A stretch of DNA of 64,000 nucleotides, from NCBI RefSeq assembly GCF_000002235.5, contig NW_022145604.1, forward strand, positions 4,521,577-4,585,576, given 5' to 3'. This document shows positions 9,861 to 23,788 of the stretch, one piece after another. Every line of letters starts with the position of its first letter. Position 1 is the first letter of the stretch. Source of the DNA: Strongylocentrotus purpuratus (Eukaryota > Echinodermata > Echinoidea > Camarodonta > Strongylocentrotidae). The position numbers and the translations under genes were made by a program. The notes beneath the pieces are model-generated. The model made no database searches. It was not told where the DNA came from and saw only the letters and a program-made list of their open reading frames with translations.

Positions 9861-12777
9861 ATAATTTAAGTTAATAAATGATGACATTCACTCCTCATAA
9901 ATATAACACATGAAATGTTAGTAGAAACTATCACTATCACTCTCGCACACACATAGTTCTTCTGATTCATGTCACTAGTATTGATTGGAAGATACGATTC
10001 CAAGGTCATGCAAAAAAGAATGTCTCACATTAAATTAAGAAGACTTTGCATAGTTACATTTTTCGTTTAGCACGAAACTGACAACTGAAGTTATACCGAT
10101 AGTTCCATACACCGTAGAATCATTCACAATTCACAAATTGATCTCATTCTAAAAACTTGCATTCACCTAGTGTACGTTGTCATGGTAATATTTCTAAGGC
10201 TGCAGTGTATCAAATGCTCGCGTTTGAGTGAAGCTATAAAGATTTTAGTCATACACAATCAAATTGTCGTGCCTTTTATACCTTTTACATTGTTGTAATT
10301 TATAATTGTAATGCAACGTTTGTAATCATGTTTGTACAAAAGTAGGTTTTCGTGTAGTGTAAACGTAATAGTCGGGATAAGAAATTGCAACGATGGTAAA
10401 ACTTTTTTCTGTGTAATGTTAAACATGCTACGACACCTTTTGGTGACTTTATTATCGTTAAATAATGTTTTTTAAAAAACCTTTTTATTTTGTGTGTGGG
10501 GGGGGGGTTAAAACATACGTTAAGCGTACGTTATTATGTGTTTTTGTTATGTCTTAGGGTAATTGTGAATATATTAGCGACAATATTAAAAACATTATCT
10601 GAACAGTAAAAGTCCAAACGTGACGATAATATTATCGAGATGTATGCTTATATATCAAATGCTAAAAGTTTCTTGTATATAGTCTAAACCATCATATTGA
10701 TCTTATATCTGCTGTGATTGTTTTAATTTTTGTCCGAGGGGCCATGAGAAATGAAATTAGGTATATATAGCTTGAGCGGGATCTTTCGTATTTTTATATT
10801 AATATATGAAATTGGCGGCTGAATGGCAATTGCTGTAATTGTGTAGATAAAGTTGAATAATTATTATTGAATTGTATTTTTTCAATTAGTGTATTACGAC
10901 GTGGTAGTTAACGCGTTAAGATCGTAGAGTTCTAAGGGAAAACATTGTTAATTGGAACAAAAAAAGTACTATTCGTAGATTTTACGAGTTCAAAGAATGA
11001 TTATTGTATTATGCGTGATTGATGTATGGTTGTATGTTCATGAGGAATATACAAAAAAAAAAGAAGCAGAATAAACTGATTATGGCATAGTTGTGGTGTT
11101 TAAGAAGATATACCGCAATGTTTCTGTTATTGTTCGAGTTCGAACACGCCATGTGTTCTAAAATAAATTCGCATTGATCACTATTATGGTGCGTGTAAAT
11201 AAGAAAACAGATTGGCCGTTATGATATCATGTTTATGTGCACATACTTTGTTTTATTGATGTCCTTGGCAAAACACATGTCATCAATATATTGTTTGTAG
11301 CTGAATCCATTTCCTAATGTGGCTGAATTTCACTACATTGTTACTCCTGAAATCGGTGGGGGAAAAACGTTCCGAAGGGGAAGGAGATCAAAGTGCGTAC
11401 AATGATCAGAAATTGATCATAATAAACGCTTGTGATAATTTTTCTTTTGAGGGTTAACTTTTGATCTTGATAAAAGAATCTTCACCTCCGAAGTTCTTCA
11501 GGTCTTCAGGTACAGCGTTCGTTAGTGATGTGACCTGGGTTGACCTTTCTGACGTCATGACCAATCACCCGGTCACAGAGATCCAAAGTTCTGACTCTCA
11601 AACATACCTTTAACCGGACAGATGAACTTCCATGGAAGTGCTAATTTTTCATTATTATGTTAAAATTTTTAATTGAGCACGGTTACGATGCCAGGCACAC
11701 ATTGCCCCATGTGATACCAATACGAAGAACAGAATCTGGATTGTCGTGGTTTGAGGCCAAGATGGGAGTACCATTTATTCACTTCAAAAAGAGCGAACAA
11801 TCGCCAGTATCACATCACAAGTATCTTTGATCTAATTATGCAACGACATCCAATTTATATCGCGACGCTACTAAAACGCTAAAATGTGAATTTTGTGGCT
11901 GAAAGACACTTTTGTTAAATAAGAGTAACATTTTGAGGCTATCCATTATCTTTAAGCATCAATTTTATATCTATCTAAGAGTAGGTTGGGTCCTGGTAAA
12001 AACGAAGATATTTTGTGACTTTCTTTTTGTGTTAGTTTTGAAGAATATCGAATATCGAAAATGTTAACTGAGAAATTGCTTTTCAAAAGCCCTTATGTTT
12101 GAAAACTGAGGACAAATATCGTAAACATTTGGACCAAACTTTCATACGACATGAATGTGTAGTCCCATAAATACTTATTTCTGTAATGGAGAAGAGGGCG
12201 TCAAATTCCATTTAATGTTGTATGTCTTCTTATTTACAATGAGTTCTGCTACTTGCACGTACATGTATGTGTATACGGCAAATCTACGTTTTGTAATTAT
12301 CACTTACCCTTTATTTTTTTCATGATTATTTTCACCCTATGTTTGTAATACTGCAAAGAAGACTACTTTCTCTGACAATATGCATACCCTACCCCCCCCC
12401 CCCCCCCCCCCCACACACACCATCTTACAAACATCTTAATTTTTTAATTTCCGACCATTTTTGTACAGGCGATAACTAAATCGAAGATCTTCCATTTTAG
12501 TCTATGTTTGTACATGCTTGTTGGATGTCATATCTGGTTCATTATTTCTTTCTTAGTTTGCTGCATTGTATATAGTTTTATATATAACTCCAAGATAAAA
12601 CGATACAATGCGATTTTTAATTTAAATATTAGATTTAATCTTGAAGTGAATTTGTTTCGCCATAATCATAGGCCGATCTGTACCTTCTCAATGGTCTTAA
12701 TCAACTTGTTAAACGGCAGAATTACCTTAGCCGGATTTACATATTGGTTCCGAAATGCTCTAAAATATTGGTTTCTT
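9861..12777 (+). other. AT-rich intergenic stretch, distal polyA candidate
   Basis: No coding sequence recognised. AATAAA at 11070-11075 could be a distal polyadenylation signal of gene A. TGACGTCA at 11550-11557 is followed at once by accaatca (CRE-like and CCAAT-like motifs), with no gene attached. A C run followed by CA lies at about 12390-12420. Confidence 0.4.
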
Positions 12778-13021
12778 CAGTGGCGGTTCCAGTAAAGGAG
12801 AGGGGGAGGGGGGGGGGTGTCCTCTGTCCGCAAAACCCACTTTGGCATATCTTACGTACAACAAGTATCTCCCCCCCCCCCTCCCCCAAACAAACGAAAA
12901 TGCACAAGTTTGCATTGCCAAAATGTTGTCCTAACGCGAATTCTGTGAGAACTCTGTTTTTTTTAGGGAGAACGCCCCCCCCCCCCCATCCCCTTCAAAA
13001 AGAATCCTGGATCCGCCTCTG
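12778..13021. mobile_element. hAT-like MITE
   Basis: Ends CAGTGGCGGTTCCAG (12778-12792) and CTGGATCCGCCTCTG (13007-13021) are imperfect inverted repeats of the hAT type. The interior is G- and C-run rich. Flanking octamers (ggtttctt and ttttcact) do not match, so the target duplication has decayed or the ends are slightly misplaced. Confidence 0.65.
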
Positions 13022-14565
13022 TTTTCACTGGGTTTCAAAGACAAGCACATAAAGCTGGTATCCTCTATTTGAGAGACTTGCGATGTCTATGTGATGTATA
13101 TTCTAATGATGTGGTGCATTGTGATTGCAATTATATTTTGTTTTTATATATTACGTCATTTTCTATGTTTACCATGAATTTATGTTTGTTTATTAGTGCA
13201 ATTTTCTTGAACACATAATTATCTTATACTTATGACATCGTATATTATTTAATGAGCTTTTGAAAGAAGTAGAAATTCAACCGTTAGTTACATTATGCTG
13301 TACGATTAATTTAGAGTTGCATTGGTGGTGGAAATGTTATTGTATGTTTTCTGGACCCAAATATAACAAGGAATTACGTACATATTTATACGCTCTATCG
13401 CAAAGTTGCAACTTTTGTTTGCGCAGATGCCGACTTATATTTCGTTTAATAATAAAATCAACTATTCATGAACAATTATGTTTTTTTCACTTTACAAATC
13501 AAGAAATAACGAATTGGTTCTAAATAGGCCTAATCGGCATTGTGTAACCGCGTTACTTTTAAAATGATTTTAAAGTAACTTGTTTTATTTTGAGAAACGT
13601 GGGATGCCCATTAATAAAACCAATCACAATTTGTATTTTTCAACATGGCCAATGGTGGGGAGGTGGTAATTTGTTTTAATATAATAAAGGAAAGTCGATC
13701 TGTTTCCTCCAAAGAATCCTAATATGACGCCATATTCACGAGACCGGTATTTGTAACTTGGTCGAAGGGCTGTTAAAGGGACCACGTGACTTGTATCACG
13801 TGTGTAATTGATACAGCTGAGTGATGGTCTGAATGCTTTGTACCTGTGTTTAAGTTTTCTTTTGTTGCTGTAATGATAAACAGGTTGTATGAATAGATAA
13901 GGAAGTCAGTCAGGTTGACTCTTTCCTGGCTCATGTTTCCATTTTTGAGGAAATTAAAATTAGTAAAATTATGTAGGCTATTGTAGAATATTATGATGCT
14001 GATGGTTGAGGGTAACATATACTTTGTATGTATGTCACAGTCATGAACTAAATACTTGAACATTGCACCGGTGCACTTACTATGACCATATACATGTTAA
14101 TATAGATTTATTAAACTGTCAACTTTTTTAATTAAGAAATGACGTGTATTTTGGTGTTTTTCATGTCGTGTTTTCTAGTGTTTGGTAGAAATGTATATGC
14201 ATTTGATTATTGACGAGTAAGTGTGTGAACGGGGTGCGAGGAAGATGGGGAGAGAGAGGGGGAGAGAGAGAGAGAGAGAGAGAATGACACAGAAAGAAAG
14301 AGAGATAATAAAAAGTGAGGATGATAGTACTAACGAAAATGATAATGACGATAGAGATGATGATAATGATGATAATTATAATAATAATAATGATAATGTT
14401 AATACTGCTACTACTAATAATTACATAAGGATAATAATTGTGAGAAGAATAACAATAACAACAACAACAATAATTTTGTTTAGACAGGGAAGATTTTTCA
14501 GTATCAATGCTGTTCTTCCTCGGGGGGGGGGGGGGGGTGGGGGGCTGGAATAATTATCATCCCAG
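13022..14565 (+). other. AT-rich intergenic stretch with microsatellites
   Basis: No gene seen. (GA)n at about 14245-14310, (GAT/AAT)n at 14320-14475 and a G run at 14522-14537. Short ORFs have no recognisable motif. Confidence 0.5.
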
Positions 14566-14700
14566 AAATTCGATCACAGGTACTCTGTACACCTGGGTAG
14601 AGAGCAACATATTTGTATAAATGCCTTGGCAAGGGATGTTAGTGCCAGGCTAGGATTAGAATGTCATGCCCATATCTTTCTCAGACCTTCTATCAATCTG
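14566..14700 (-). repeat. SINE fragment, minus strand
   Basis: The reverse complement contains gacattctaatcc (decayed B-box region), ccttgccaaggcatttatac, and ctctctacccaggtg, the same order as the SINEs at 16315 and 31752. The tRNA head is badly decayed. Confidence 0.55.
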
Positions 14701-16090
14701 AGATTAAAATAGGTAAAACAATAAAAGTGAACAAATATCATGAAACAAACCTACGATGTATCTTTCATATTTACAAATTGTGAGAAGGCAAACCCCCCCC
14801 CCCCCTCCCCCTCCCCACCCCCAACTGTACAAATATTAACACCACACTACTAGCAGCATGTCTATCTCTTACTTTACAACTTTTTTGCTGAATTGGTACC
14901 CTTTTTTTTCTTCTTCTTCATTTCATTCCTTTTAATTTCTCTCGAAAAGTTGAGACAGCTTTGAAACTAATGTGTGTACTATTCCGAAAGAGGTCGCTCT
15001 TCATAAGCGCATTATTGTTTACCTCAAGCTTTCTGTACGGCGCGTTACGTTTTTCATACAGGGATTGCTTTATCTAACTTCATTCTGTATTCACATATCC
15101 TGAATAACCTGAGAGCCGCTGGCCGATTGAGTTTGCTTACGAACGGGAGGTGGATGTGCAAAACCAAAGTCGTTACACCGTTCCGGACCGGGGAAGTTTA
15201 AGTTTTTAACGTGGAGATATCTAAAGAGATATGTAATGTGGAGTCTGAGAAAAAAATTCTTATGGCAGAGACCAGAAGAATAATTTGTCGTGTTTGTTAA
15301 CTTCAGCAGATCACGCCAATTTCCTACTCCAATTAAACTCACACTCACGTTTGGTTTTAATAGCTGTTGACGTTGCACAGGTAAGTCCAGTTTTTCTTTT
15401 TCAGTGACAGGATGGGGGGGGGGGGGTGGGGGAGAGAACGTGCCCTCTCCCTTTCATGCCCCATGAAATTGAAAGTAACCATATGACTTATCATGGTAAA
15501 ATACACCGAAAAGCTGTATATAGTTGTATGCGTTTGTTCTGAGAGTGAATAAGAATTTGAGGACATCTATCTATACACAGTTGGATTTCTTTTTGAAATC
15601 ATTAATACATGCAATTAATCCTCAGTGTTTTAGGCCCTGAAAGTATGTACATTATTGTAAATGCAATTGACAAAATATGTTAAAAGTAATTAAATAGCAT
15701 TCGTGTATAGGAAATTATGAAATAACACGAGGCCTTATGGACGGGAAGGAAGGAATCTGTTTTGATTGGCCCTATAAAATGTATATTAATGACATGTTTG
15801 TGTATATAGTTTCCTCTTGAAGCAAGGTGATAAATCGCGCGTTTAACAGTCTTGATTTCGAAGTGGAAATGATAAATGGAGATCATATAAGAGGAGATTA
15901 ACACAAGATGACGATGAAGGCTAGATGAGACTGTAAAACATGAAGAAAAGATTATGTAGCACTCTGAGCTAATTAGGAGTAGTCGATAGAGCACTAGTAA
16001 TCACCTTGACTAGGCTCTATTAAATGCAATCAAGCCTAGAATTAATTCTGTCATGCTTTAGCTATGCATGACAGCTCCAGTACGATTCCA
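14701..16090 (+). other. Intergenic stretch without recognised features
   Basis: Mixed AT-rich sequence with a C run at 14791-14820 and a G run at about 15413-15433. No ORF here resembles a known family. Confidence 0.4.
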
Positions 16091-16295
16091 TGACATTTGC
16101 TCCGGCGACAATTGCTCCGCTGTAAATTTCATACACTAATCGAATGGCTAACTTCAACCCTGGATTCAACACTATACCCTACCCTAAACCTAACCCTAAA
16201 CCTAACATAAAACCCTATTGAAACCCTAACCCTAACCCTACATCTTAGACGAAATAAAGCCCGGAGCAATTGTCGCAGGAGCAAATGTCGTGTCA
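16091..16295. mobile_element. MITE with telomere-like internal CCCTAA repeats
   Basis: Inverted ends: TGACATTTGCTCCGGCGACA at 16091 and the complementary tgtcgcaggagcaaatgtcg ending about 16290-16295. Between them, 16177-16241 is a degenerate CCCTAA/CCCTAAA array resembling telomere repeats. No ORF. Confidence 0.8.
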
Positions 16296-16314
16296 CCTTC
16301 CAGTACATAGCATT

Positions 16315-16480
16315 GTGGTCATAGTGGTATATTGGTAAAGACTACTGACTGCCAGACCATACGGGAGGTCCGGGGTTCGATCCTTGCTGAGTGCTTTAAT
16401 TTTCTCGGACAAGGTGTTTTGCCCACTTTCGTCTCTCTCCACCCTTGTTTATTAAATAGGTAACTATAGCTATGCTTGGG
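16315..16480 (+). repeat. tRNA-derived SINE
   Basis: Decayed A-box region ggtatattggtaaagac and a near-perfect B box in gggttcgatcc (16375-16385), followed by the shared core (ggacaaggtgttttgccc, ctctctccaccc). It is the same family as the copy at 31752. The head lacks a complete cloverleaf, so it is not called a tRNA gene. Confidence 0.7.
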
Positions 16481-16503
16481 TAACAATAATGATAGCAGGG
16501 TCT

Positions 16504-16993
16504 TCCGGTCCTTTTTCTTATTCTTCTTCTTTTTATTCTTCTTCTTCTTTTTCTTTTTATTCTTCCTCTTCTTCTTCTTCTTCTTCTTCTTCTTCTTCTT
16601 CTTCTCTTCTTCTCCTTCTTCCCTTCCTTCTCTTCCTCCTCCTTCTTCGTCATTCTCTTCTTCTTTTCCTCCGTCTTCTTATTTTTCTTTTTCTTTCTTC
16701 TTCTTCTTTTTCTTCTTCTTCTTCTTCTTCTTCTTCTTCTTCTTCTTTTCTTCTTCTTCTTCTTCTTTTTCTTCTTCTTCTTCTTCTTCTTCTTCTTCTT
16801 CTTCTTCTTCTTCTTCTTCTTCTTCTTCTTCTTCTTCGTCTTCTCCTTTTCTCTTCTTCTTCTTCTTCTTCTTCTTCTTCTTCTTCTTCTTCTTCTTCTT
16901 CTTCATCTTCTTCTTTTCCTTCTTCTTCTCTTTCTTCTTTTTCTCCTCCTCCTCCTCCTTCTTCTTTCCTTTTCCCCTTTTTTTCCTTGTTTA
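16504..16993 (+). repeat. (CTT)n polypyrimidine microsatellite, ~490 bp
   Basis: Almost uninterrupted TTC/CTT with TTTTC and TCC variants. One strand is pure pyrimidine over most of its length, capable of triplex formation in principle. All long Ser/Phe/Leu and Glu/Lys ORFs here are artefacts. Confidence 0.97.
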
Positions 16994-18158
16994 TGTTTTC
17001 TTCTTCTTATGTAGATCAGTATTCATAGGCTCCCCTTGAAACCCTTTCTTGTGCATTACGAACGTGCATGAGCTAAAATCAATCAATTCATTAATTCGTT
17101 TTTTTTCTCTCTGTGTCAAAGATTAGCTATGTTCACATGGGTCGTAGTAGTTCGCGAAACCTTGTCAACTCGAAGTTAATTGTGTCTACATGGCACATAC
17201 CTCCGAGTGAGAACACCTCCCCATCGCTCGTTGTCATCGCGCTGGTGCATAACTTCCAGTTAATAGTAATTGGTTTTCTAACCATAAAGTGCGTCCACAC
17301 GATCCCCAACTTCAATTATAAACTCGTAGTATAAAACCCCGACCTAAAATTAAAGTTAACGGACCGTCGTGTGAACCGAGCCATAGATCGCGCTTACGTA
17401 ACGGTGATTGGAACTCGACAAGCCCCTGTTGGTTAACCACCTGAGATTAAATGAGGTCTAAATCCGGGAAGGGAAATGGTATTAAGTCCCCCTATATAGC
17501 CACTTACTTAATTAAGAGAACATAGTACGATAACCTCGTGTCAAGGAAAGCAACCTGTGGGAAGAGTGGTTTGCAGGCTAAAACCCTTGTCAGTCGTACT
17601 TTAACAGTGTCTGTAAAAAAAAAAGAAGATTTATAACAAATCAAAACTTTCATATTTTTTACGGATTTCCTAATAATAATAATAATAATACATTATATTT
17701 ATAAAGCGCTTAATATTAATGTTTCTAAGCGCAAAATACTTCTACTTATCTGTTTTCTCATTTAATATAGGGGACACCCCGTCCCAACAAACACACCTTT
17801 TTTTAAACATCGCTGTTGAAAAAAAAAATATATATTTCGAACTTCCTTTTTCCCCTCTCATTGAATAACGGATTAATATATCCCAATTTCACGCTTCCAC
17901 TAATCCGTTTAATTCGTCAGTCTAACCTCAAGGCGGAGATTAGTTCGGGTCCTGCCAAACGCAATGGATCATGAAAACTGAATATTTTAGCACTTCCTCC
18001 TTCCCTCTGTTGTAAAAATGATTTATTATTTCCATTCACGATATCTCGAATATCATATTTTCGATTGTATTGAATAATCCAAGCGTGTAATCGCATACCA
18101 TGTATCAACGTAACATGATCAACAAGAATACAAACCGTCTCACGCACAGAGAGCCTCC
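16994..18158 (+). other. Intergenic stretch with repeat remnants
   Basis: About 17111-17395 has the character of a decayed DNA transposon (phrases such as gttcacatggg and gtgtgaaccgagcc in opposite orientation). At 17670-17735 an (AAT)n plus ataaagcgcttaata and ctaagcgc block is shared with 62651-62760. No gene seen. Confidence 0.45.
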
Positions 18159-18294
18159 CCCCCCCCCCCCCCCCCCATTAACCCTTTTGCTTTCGCGCTC
18201 TCTTTCGGTGTCTGTCTTTCTGTATATCCCTCTCTGTCTCTCTGTCTCTGTCTCACTCTCTGTCTCTCTCTGTCTCTCTCTCCCTCTTTCTCTG

Positions 18295-18332
<38 letters not shown>

Positions 18333-18476
18333 GTTCTCTCTCTTTCTCTTGTTCTCTCTCTGTCTCTCTTTCTCTGTCTCTCTCTCTATGTCTCTCTCAC
18401 ACACTCTCTGCCTCTCTTTCTCTCTTTCTCCCTCTCTCTCTCTCTCTTACTCGCTCACCCACTCACTTTTCCACTT
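18159..18476 (+). repeat. C run and (CT)n polypyrimidine tract
   Basis: Eighteen C at about 18158-18176, then roughly 280 bp of CTCT/CTGTCT repeats. Low-complexity ORFs on both strands are artefacts. Confidence 0.95.
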
Positions 18477-21400
18477 ATCATAATTGCTACTCTATTCATA
18501 ACCAAGTGGATATAACTTCAATTTCGGTTTGAACAACTCACCACTTCCGCGAATAGGACCGCGATATATATATGGTTAGCTCAAGTAAATAGACATAGGC
18601 CTGGGCTAGTTTGTCCATTCTCTAGCGAGCATATACCTCATTCATTCCCCTACCATATCAAATGTCCCATTACAGATTGTAACGATTTTAAACAGTTAAG
18701 TTCATATCTTTCTAAAATATATTCTAAAATTGTCGTCACCCCAGTACTCCTTTAAATTATTTTTTTTCTTGAGTGTACCATTTAAAGATAAAGGTAAGTT
18801 CTGGTCATGCGATTGCATCGTGAAAGAAAAGGTGTTGAATGGATCAGAAACAGTTGATCATGTAGCATGTAAGTATTGGTGTGCACTGCAAGGTTATGGA
18901 GTCATCAAAATCATAATAAATTTGGCCAAGTCTTGGTAAAGTAACAAGCACTGTACACAGAAAGATGCATATGGGACTACACAAATGGTGTCGGGACTGG
19001 TACTACCTTGATTTCCTTATCTTTCTATGCTCATTACTCAGCCAGTACACATTTTCTTCCAAAATTGTTTGGCACATGTCATTTATTTGTAATCTTGAAC
19101 ATTCAGTGTAAGTTTTGTTTGATTCTGTGAAAATTAATTTTCTTTTTTTACCAGAACTAAAGTTTATCTTTAATACAAATTTGTGAACTGCATCCGATTC
19201 GTAGGGGAGGTATCCATAACACAAATCAAATCAAGAAGATTTATTAAGAAAGCCAGGAACAAACTGAGGGGGGGGGGGGGAAATCTGCACAAACCCAAGA
19301 CAGCAACATTCAAATGACAGCAATCGCATCACAAAACTTAAACTACCAAATTAGGTCACGAAATAACATGACACCTTCTCTCGGACCATTTATCGCAATA
19401 ATGGATGAGTAAAGATGAGTCTAGAACCCACCATGTCTCGGTGCTGTATGGAGTGTATGATGGCAATGATATATCAGACGGAACAGGAAACTATATTCCT
19501 TCAGGAACTCTGATGAATCATAAAGACCAGGAAGCATGTACCTCTCTTCTTTGGTTGTCTTGGCAGCTAAAGGAACCGATCACACTCCGAAGTTTGAAAA
19601 GCTTGAAAGGTTTGAAAGTTTTGAAATGTTGGTTTTATTTCATAAACGGCCCCACCTGGGGCATGGTGGAAATAAATGGTATGCACAGATTTTTTTAAAC
19701 AAAGACGGTAAAAAAGAATCTCTTACAAAAGATAGGTTCTTTGGCTGCAAACAACAAAAAAATAAGTTAAACGCAAGCTTGTTATTAAATTTTAAAAAAA
19801 AGACTTCTGTAAACGTTTCGATTTGAAGTCATTGTAAGCTTGGGTACCCTCCCCCCCCCCCCCCCCCGGGCCGCCCCCCCCCCCCGCCATCCCTGAATCA
19901 TAAATAATAGGAAACGTGTAGCCCTTTTCTCCCTTTTTTCTCCCGTTTGTCTTTGCAGCGTGAGGCCCCACTCGCAATTCAAAATAGAAATGATATGAAT
20001 ATTATTTCCTGAATAATAATGATAATGATAACAATTATAGTGCATTCTTGTATACCAAACTGAAAGTCAGAATGTTCCTTTAGCTTCTGTATGTTCGAAT
20101 TTAATATTTTGTTGATGTAAGAAATAGACAGAAATAAATGTTGCTTTAAAACTTTGAACTACTTGACATGTTGAATGACGCAGAATATGCCAGAGCCAGG
20201 CCCGCTTCGAATGGGGTTGTCAGTACTCTTGACTACGGAATGTCTCTCGAGGTGTAAGAAAGTACTGACGTTTTGTTTTTGTTTTTCCTATAGGGGGGGG
20301 GGGGGCATAAAGCACGCCTAATGCACACCCAATGAATGTGCCCCATTCGAATTTCCAACCGTTATCCGTTTGATTTTGTGTCAGATCTTTTTCAGTCTTT
20401 CCTTACCTCCCCCCCCCCTTAACCCCAAAACAAAACAAAAACAAAAACATAAACTAATCCCCCCCGGTAAAAATAAAACAAATACAGTTTATGAAATAAT
20501 GATACTAACAAAACAAAATGAATTTAAACTTGCAAGAAAGTGTTTTCAATTTGCTTCTGTTTAGACGGAGAAGTGTTAGTCATGAATTGGTGAATAGCCC
20601 AGAGGAATGTTCGTGTTAAAGTATAAATAGTGAGTCACCCCCTCCCCCATGCGACATCAGACTATTGTGGATCACCCCCATGACCAGAGGCAAAGGCTAC
20701 TTTCGAATCGTGAAGACTTCTCCCCCATTCCACCGGGGGTCATTGCCTTACTGACTTGCATAAAATGGTGCTGCTTTCGGGTTATTCAAAGACGCTTCTG
20801 TTTCAATAGCTGTGTTTACACGCCGACCATATATTTATCCAAAGCCTAAGGTAAAGTTCGGCTTTCAATCATTATACGGGAGGTATTTGATATTAGATTA
20901 TTAGAAATTTCACTTCCATTGCGTACACGATTGCACAAAGCTTAACTTATATTGCAATAAATGCATGAATTCTTCAAGGGTAGAAGGATCTAAGGTAAAT
21001 TTCTTTTAATTTCTATTTTTATAATTCTATTTGGAATATACTCGAGAAGTGGATTTAGGTTTGTATCAACTTATATTCCTAATTGTGACGATCGTCTTCC
21101 AAGCCACAAATCATTCATTAAAATGTGTATATAACTATAATTGATGCATTATTATTATGAACCTTCAGATCACTGAAATATTTTTTGTCATATTCACAAC
21201 TTACCGAATGGACATAGTATGTTACATGGGGTTTTAGGATTCCAATCATATGGCGAAAATATAAAAACTTTCCATCCGTTTATCTCCCTTGAATTCTCTT
21301 GCCAGTTCTAATAGTATTTTTAACGTCGGGGTTGACAAGTGAATTATAATAAAATTTTAAACTGAAATGAGTGGCAGATTATGTTGTATACTGAAACTTC

Positions 21401-23788
21401 AGAAAGATATATGATCTAGGCTATTCTAAGTATGGTGTCTGTTTTCTTTGAATCTTTCGATGAGTATGTTTCATCGTTACAGAAAATTCGAGTTTCAGGT
21501 CATGCGATTTCATTGTGATAGATACTGTGTGATAGCGATTGGAAAGGGGGGATCGTGTAGAACATAAGTATTAGTGTAAACAGTAATGTTTTGAAATCAC
21601 CAACATGATAACAAATGTGCCTCGTCTTGCTAAAGGTCACGCGCACTGCACACAGAGATGTGTATACGGGACTACATAAACATATGACATGAAAGTATGG
21701 TCCACAACACTTGGCTATTCCAAATCACATTTCGAATATGAGGGCATCGGAACAGCTACCCTTTCTAGGGTTCATTTCCCCATATTCTTCCACAATAATA
21801 TAATAAGAATGAAAAAGCTAACAACTTATTTTTTCCACTTCTCAACATTCTTGTTAAGAATGTAGATTTTGCAGTGATTTGATTTTGCAATGTAAATATT
21901 GAGTTTCAATCGAAGCCATTAATCATTCATTTTAAAACGTCCGACTTCCCGTTGCAGTTCTTTGGGATTCGGAATGTCATCAATGATGTTGTCATTTGTC
22001 TCGATCCTCATCAAATCCCAGTTATAGTGCTACACTGCTACACAGCGCTTAGTGTCACGATTTGGTCCGGGATTTGGTGTAAGATTTCCCAAACGTTTCT
22101 AGTAACCTTTGGAATGAGGGCATTTCAATAAAGAGCATTTTTTTTGTCATGTGACATTGCTTTTATATGATATTTTAATAGAGAAATCATGGAACACTAA
22201 ACAAGAAAGCTGACAGAGTATTTCGCATATCCACCAGAACTCCACGTTCTCTTTCACGGTGTGTATACGCCATCTTGGAAATCCATTTCGACTCGACCTA
22301 TGACTTCTCATGGGCCAAAGTTCACACTCAACAGATGTCTATCCATGTGTTTAAGTGATTTCAATGATTGGTCGATCTATATCCAGTAATGGGATTTTGA
22401 TGAGGCGCCCGCCTTCGAATCATCTGGTCATGAAGAGTTACTGACTGAAATTTCTATCTTTTTTCTCGTTTTTGTAATATATCTAAAGTTGGATTATAAT
22501 GTTCTTACCTCTCTTCATAAAATGACTTCTTCAAAGTAAGTTTTCTCAGCACTCATTAATCTCTATGACTCCTCAGGTTGATAAATAAAGTACCGAGAAG
22601 ACATAAAGTTTAACTTTCAGGATTAAATCATATTGTCACAATCGTTTCGTGAAAAGAGGTGAGAAAAAAATATTTCAACTTTATGGGTAACAGTATAAAA
22701 GGCTTTACGCAATATTAGACATATTGCATTGGAATGTAATTCCCCTTACTTTTGGTATATGCATTCATCATTAAAACCGAAAAACCAAAATTCAAGTGGC
22801 TAACAATGCCGTATTCTCTTCTAAATAGCATGTGGTTTAGTCGAAATTCTTGGGTTGAGCTGTCACCATTTCGTCACCCAGGCTACCAGACGAAGTGCAG
22901 TGTCAGGGTCTGACTTTACACACCATAATCGCTATTACATCGTTCATTGCGGTCAATTTGGCGGGAACAGAGACAACTGCGTTAAATCCACTCAGTCACC
23001 ATGGAAACTATTGTCTGTCTCATAGTTTGGGCAGGGATTGACAATGAAGCCAAAGGCTTGACGATGTACCCAATGTACAGTTGTTTCGGCGTACATATCG
23101 AACATACAGTTTCGAAGAATGGCATTTTACTAAACGTGTTGCACTTTTTTTAGGCCATTGATATAATAGAAAAATTAATGTGCCTGCGAACTGAATGTAC
23201 AACTATAATAATAATCTAAACACCGTCCGGGCTCCAAAATCGGATTAAGTAAACAAACATTGTCAATGACAATGCTCTTGAATCCTTTGCAAATTAGTGG
23301 AAATGTATGCAGAACTCGTAAAGAAACGCCGTGAAATAAAAAAAAAATTATAGTATAGTGAATACAAAGTACAGAATGGATAACAACAATACAACAAAAT
23401 GTCGCATAAAGAGCATAGTTTTGAAGAGGTCAGGTGACTGACAGCTGGCCAATCAGCAGTGCGCACTCATGCTAAGCCCTGCCTAGCTAAACAATTTTCG
23501 TTCGATACGACATTCAGACAAGAATTTGATCCTGATTCGTTATCGAGTGTTTGTTCGAAATGATTCTCAAACATGAGATTTGCTGTACTATTCAATATAA
23601 AATGACTTCCAAGTCGTAGAGTAATACGATTTTCGTATTTCTATAAGATGGCTTTTGGTAGTGTGAACAGTTGGTAAAATTGGCAGTCTAGACGTCCCTA
23701 GTAATCCAGGGTTCAGGAGTCGACGCGGGAAATTGATACTAAACCATGATGAGGCCACAGGATTAAAGGGAATGTCCTAAAGTAGAAC
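18477..23788 (+). other. Long AT-rich intergenic stretch
   Basis: No host gene recognised on either strand. The minus-strand end of a LINE is suggested at 19205-19255 (aatcaaatcaagaagattta, reverse of a tailed LINE end). G and C runs at 19267, 19851, 20293 and 20408. GTCACCATGGAAAC at 22995-23008 matches the RFX X-box consensus. Confidence 0.4.
22995..23008 (+). promoter_or_regulatory. X-box-like (RFX) motif
   Basis: GTCACCATGGAAAC fits GTHNYYATRRNAAC at every position. No gene start is known nearby, so function is unsupported. Confidence 0.2.

Noticed and set aside
16321..16400. tRNA gene
   Set aside because: B box is good but the A box and stems are decayed and a SINE core follows; called a SINE. 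The same applies at 31752 and 55025.
16396..17039. Long Ser/Phe and Glu/Lys ORFs
   Set aside because: Produced by the (CTT)n microsatellite.
19405..19826. Overlapping ORFs of about 97 codons
   Set aside because: No recognisable domain, no splice support, next to repeat tails.
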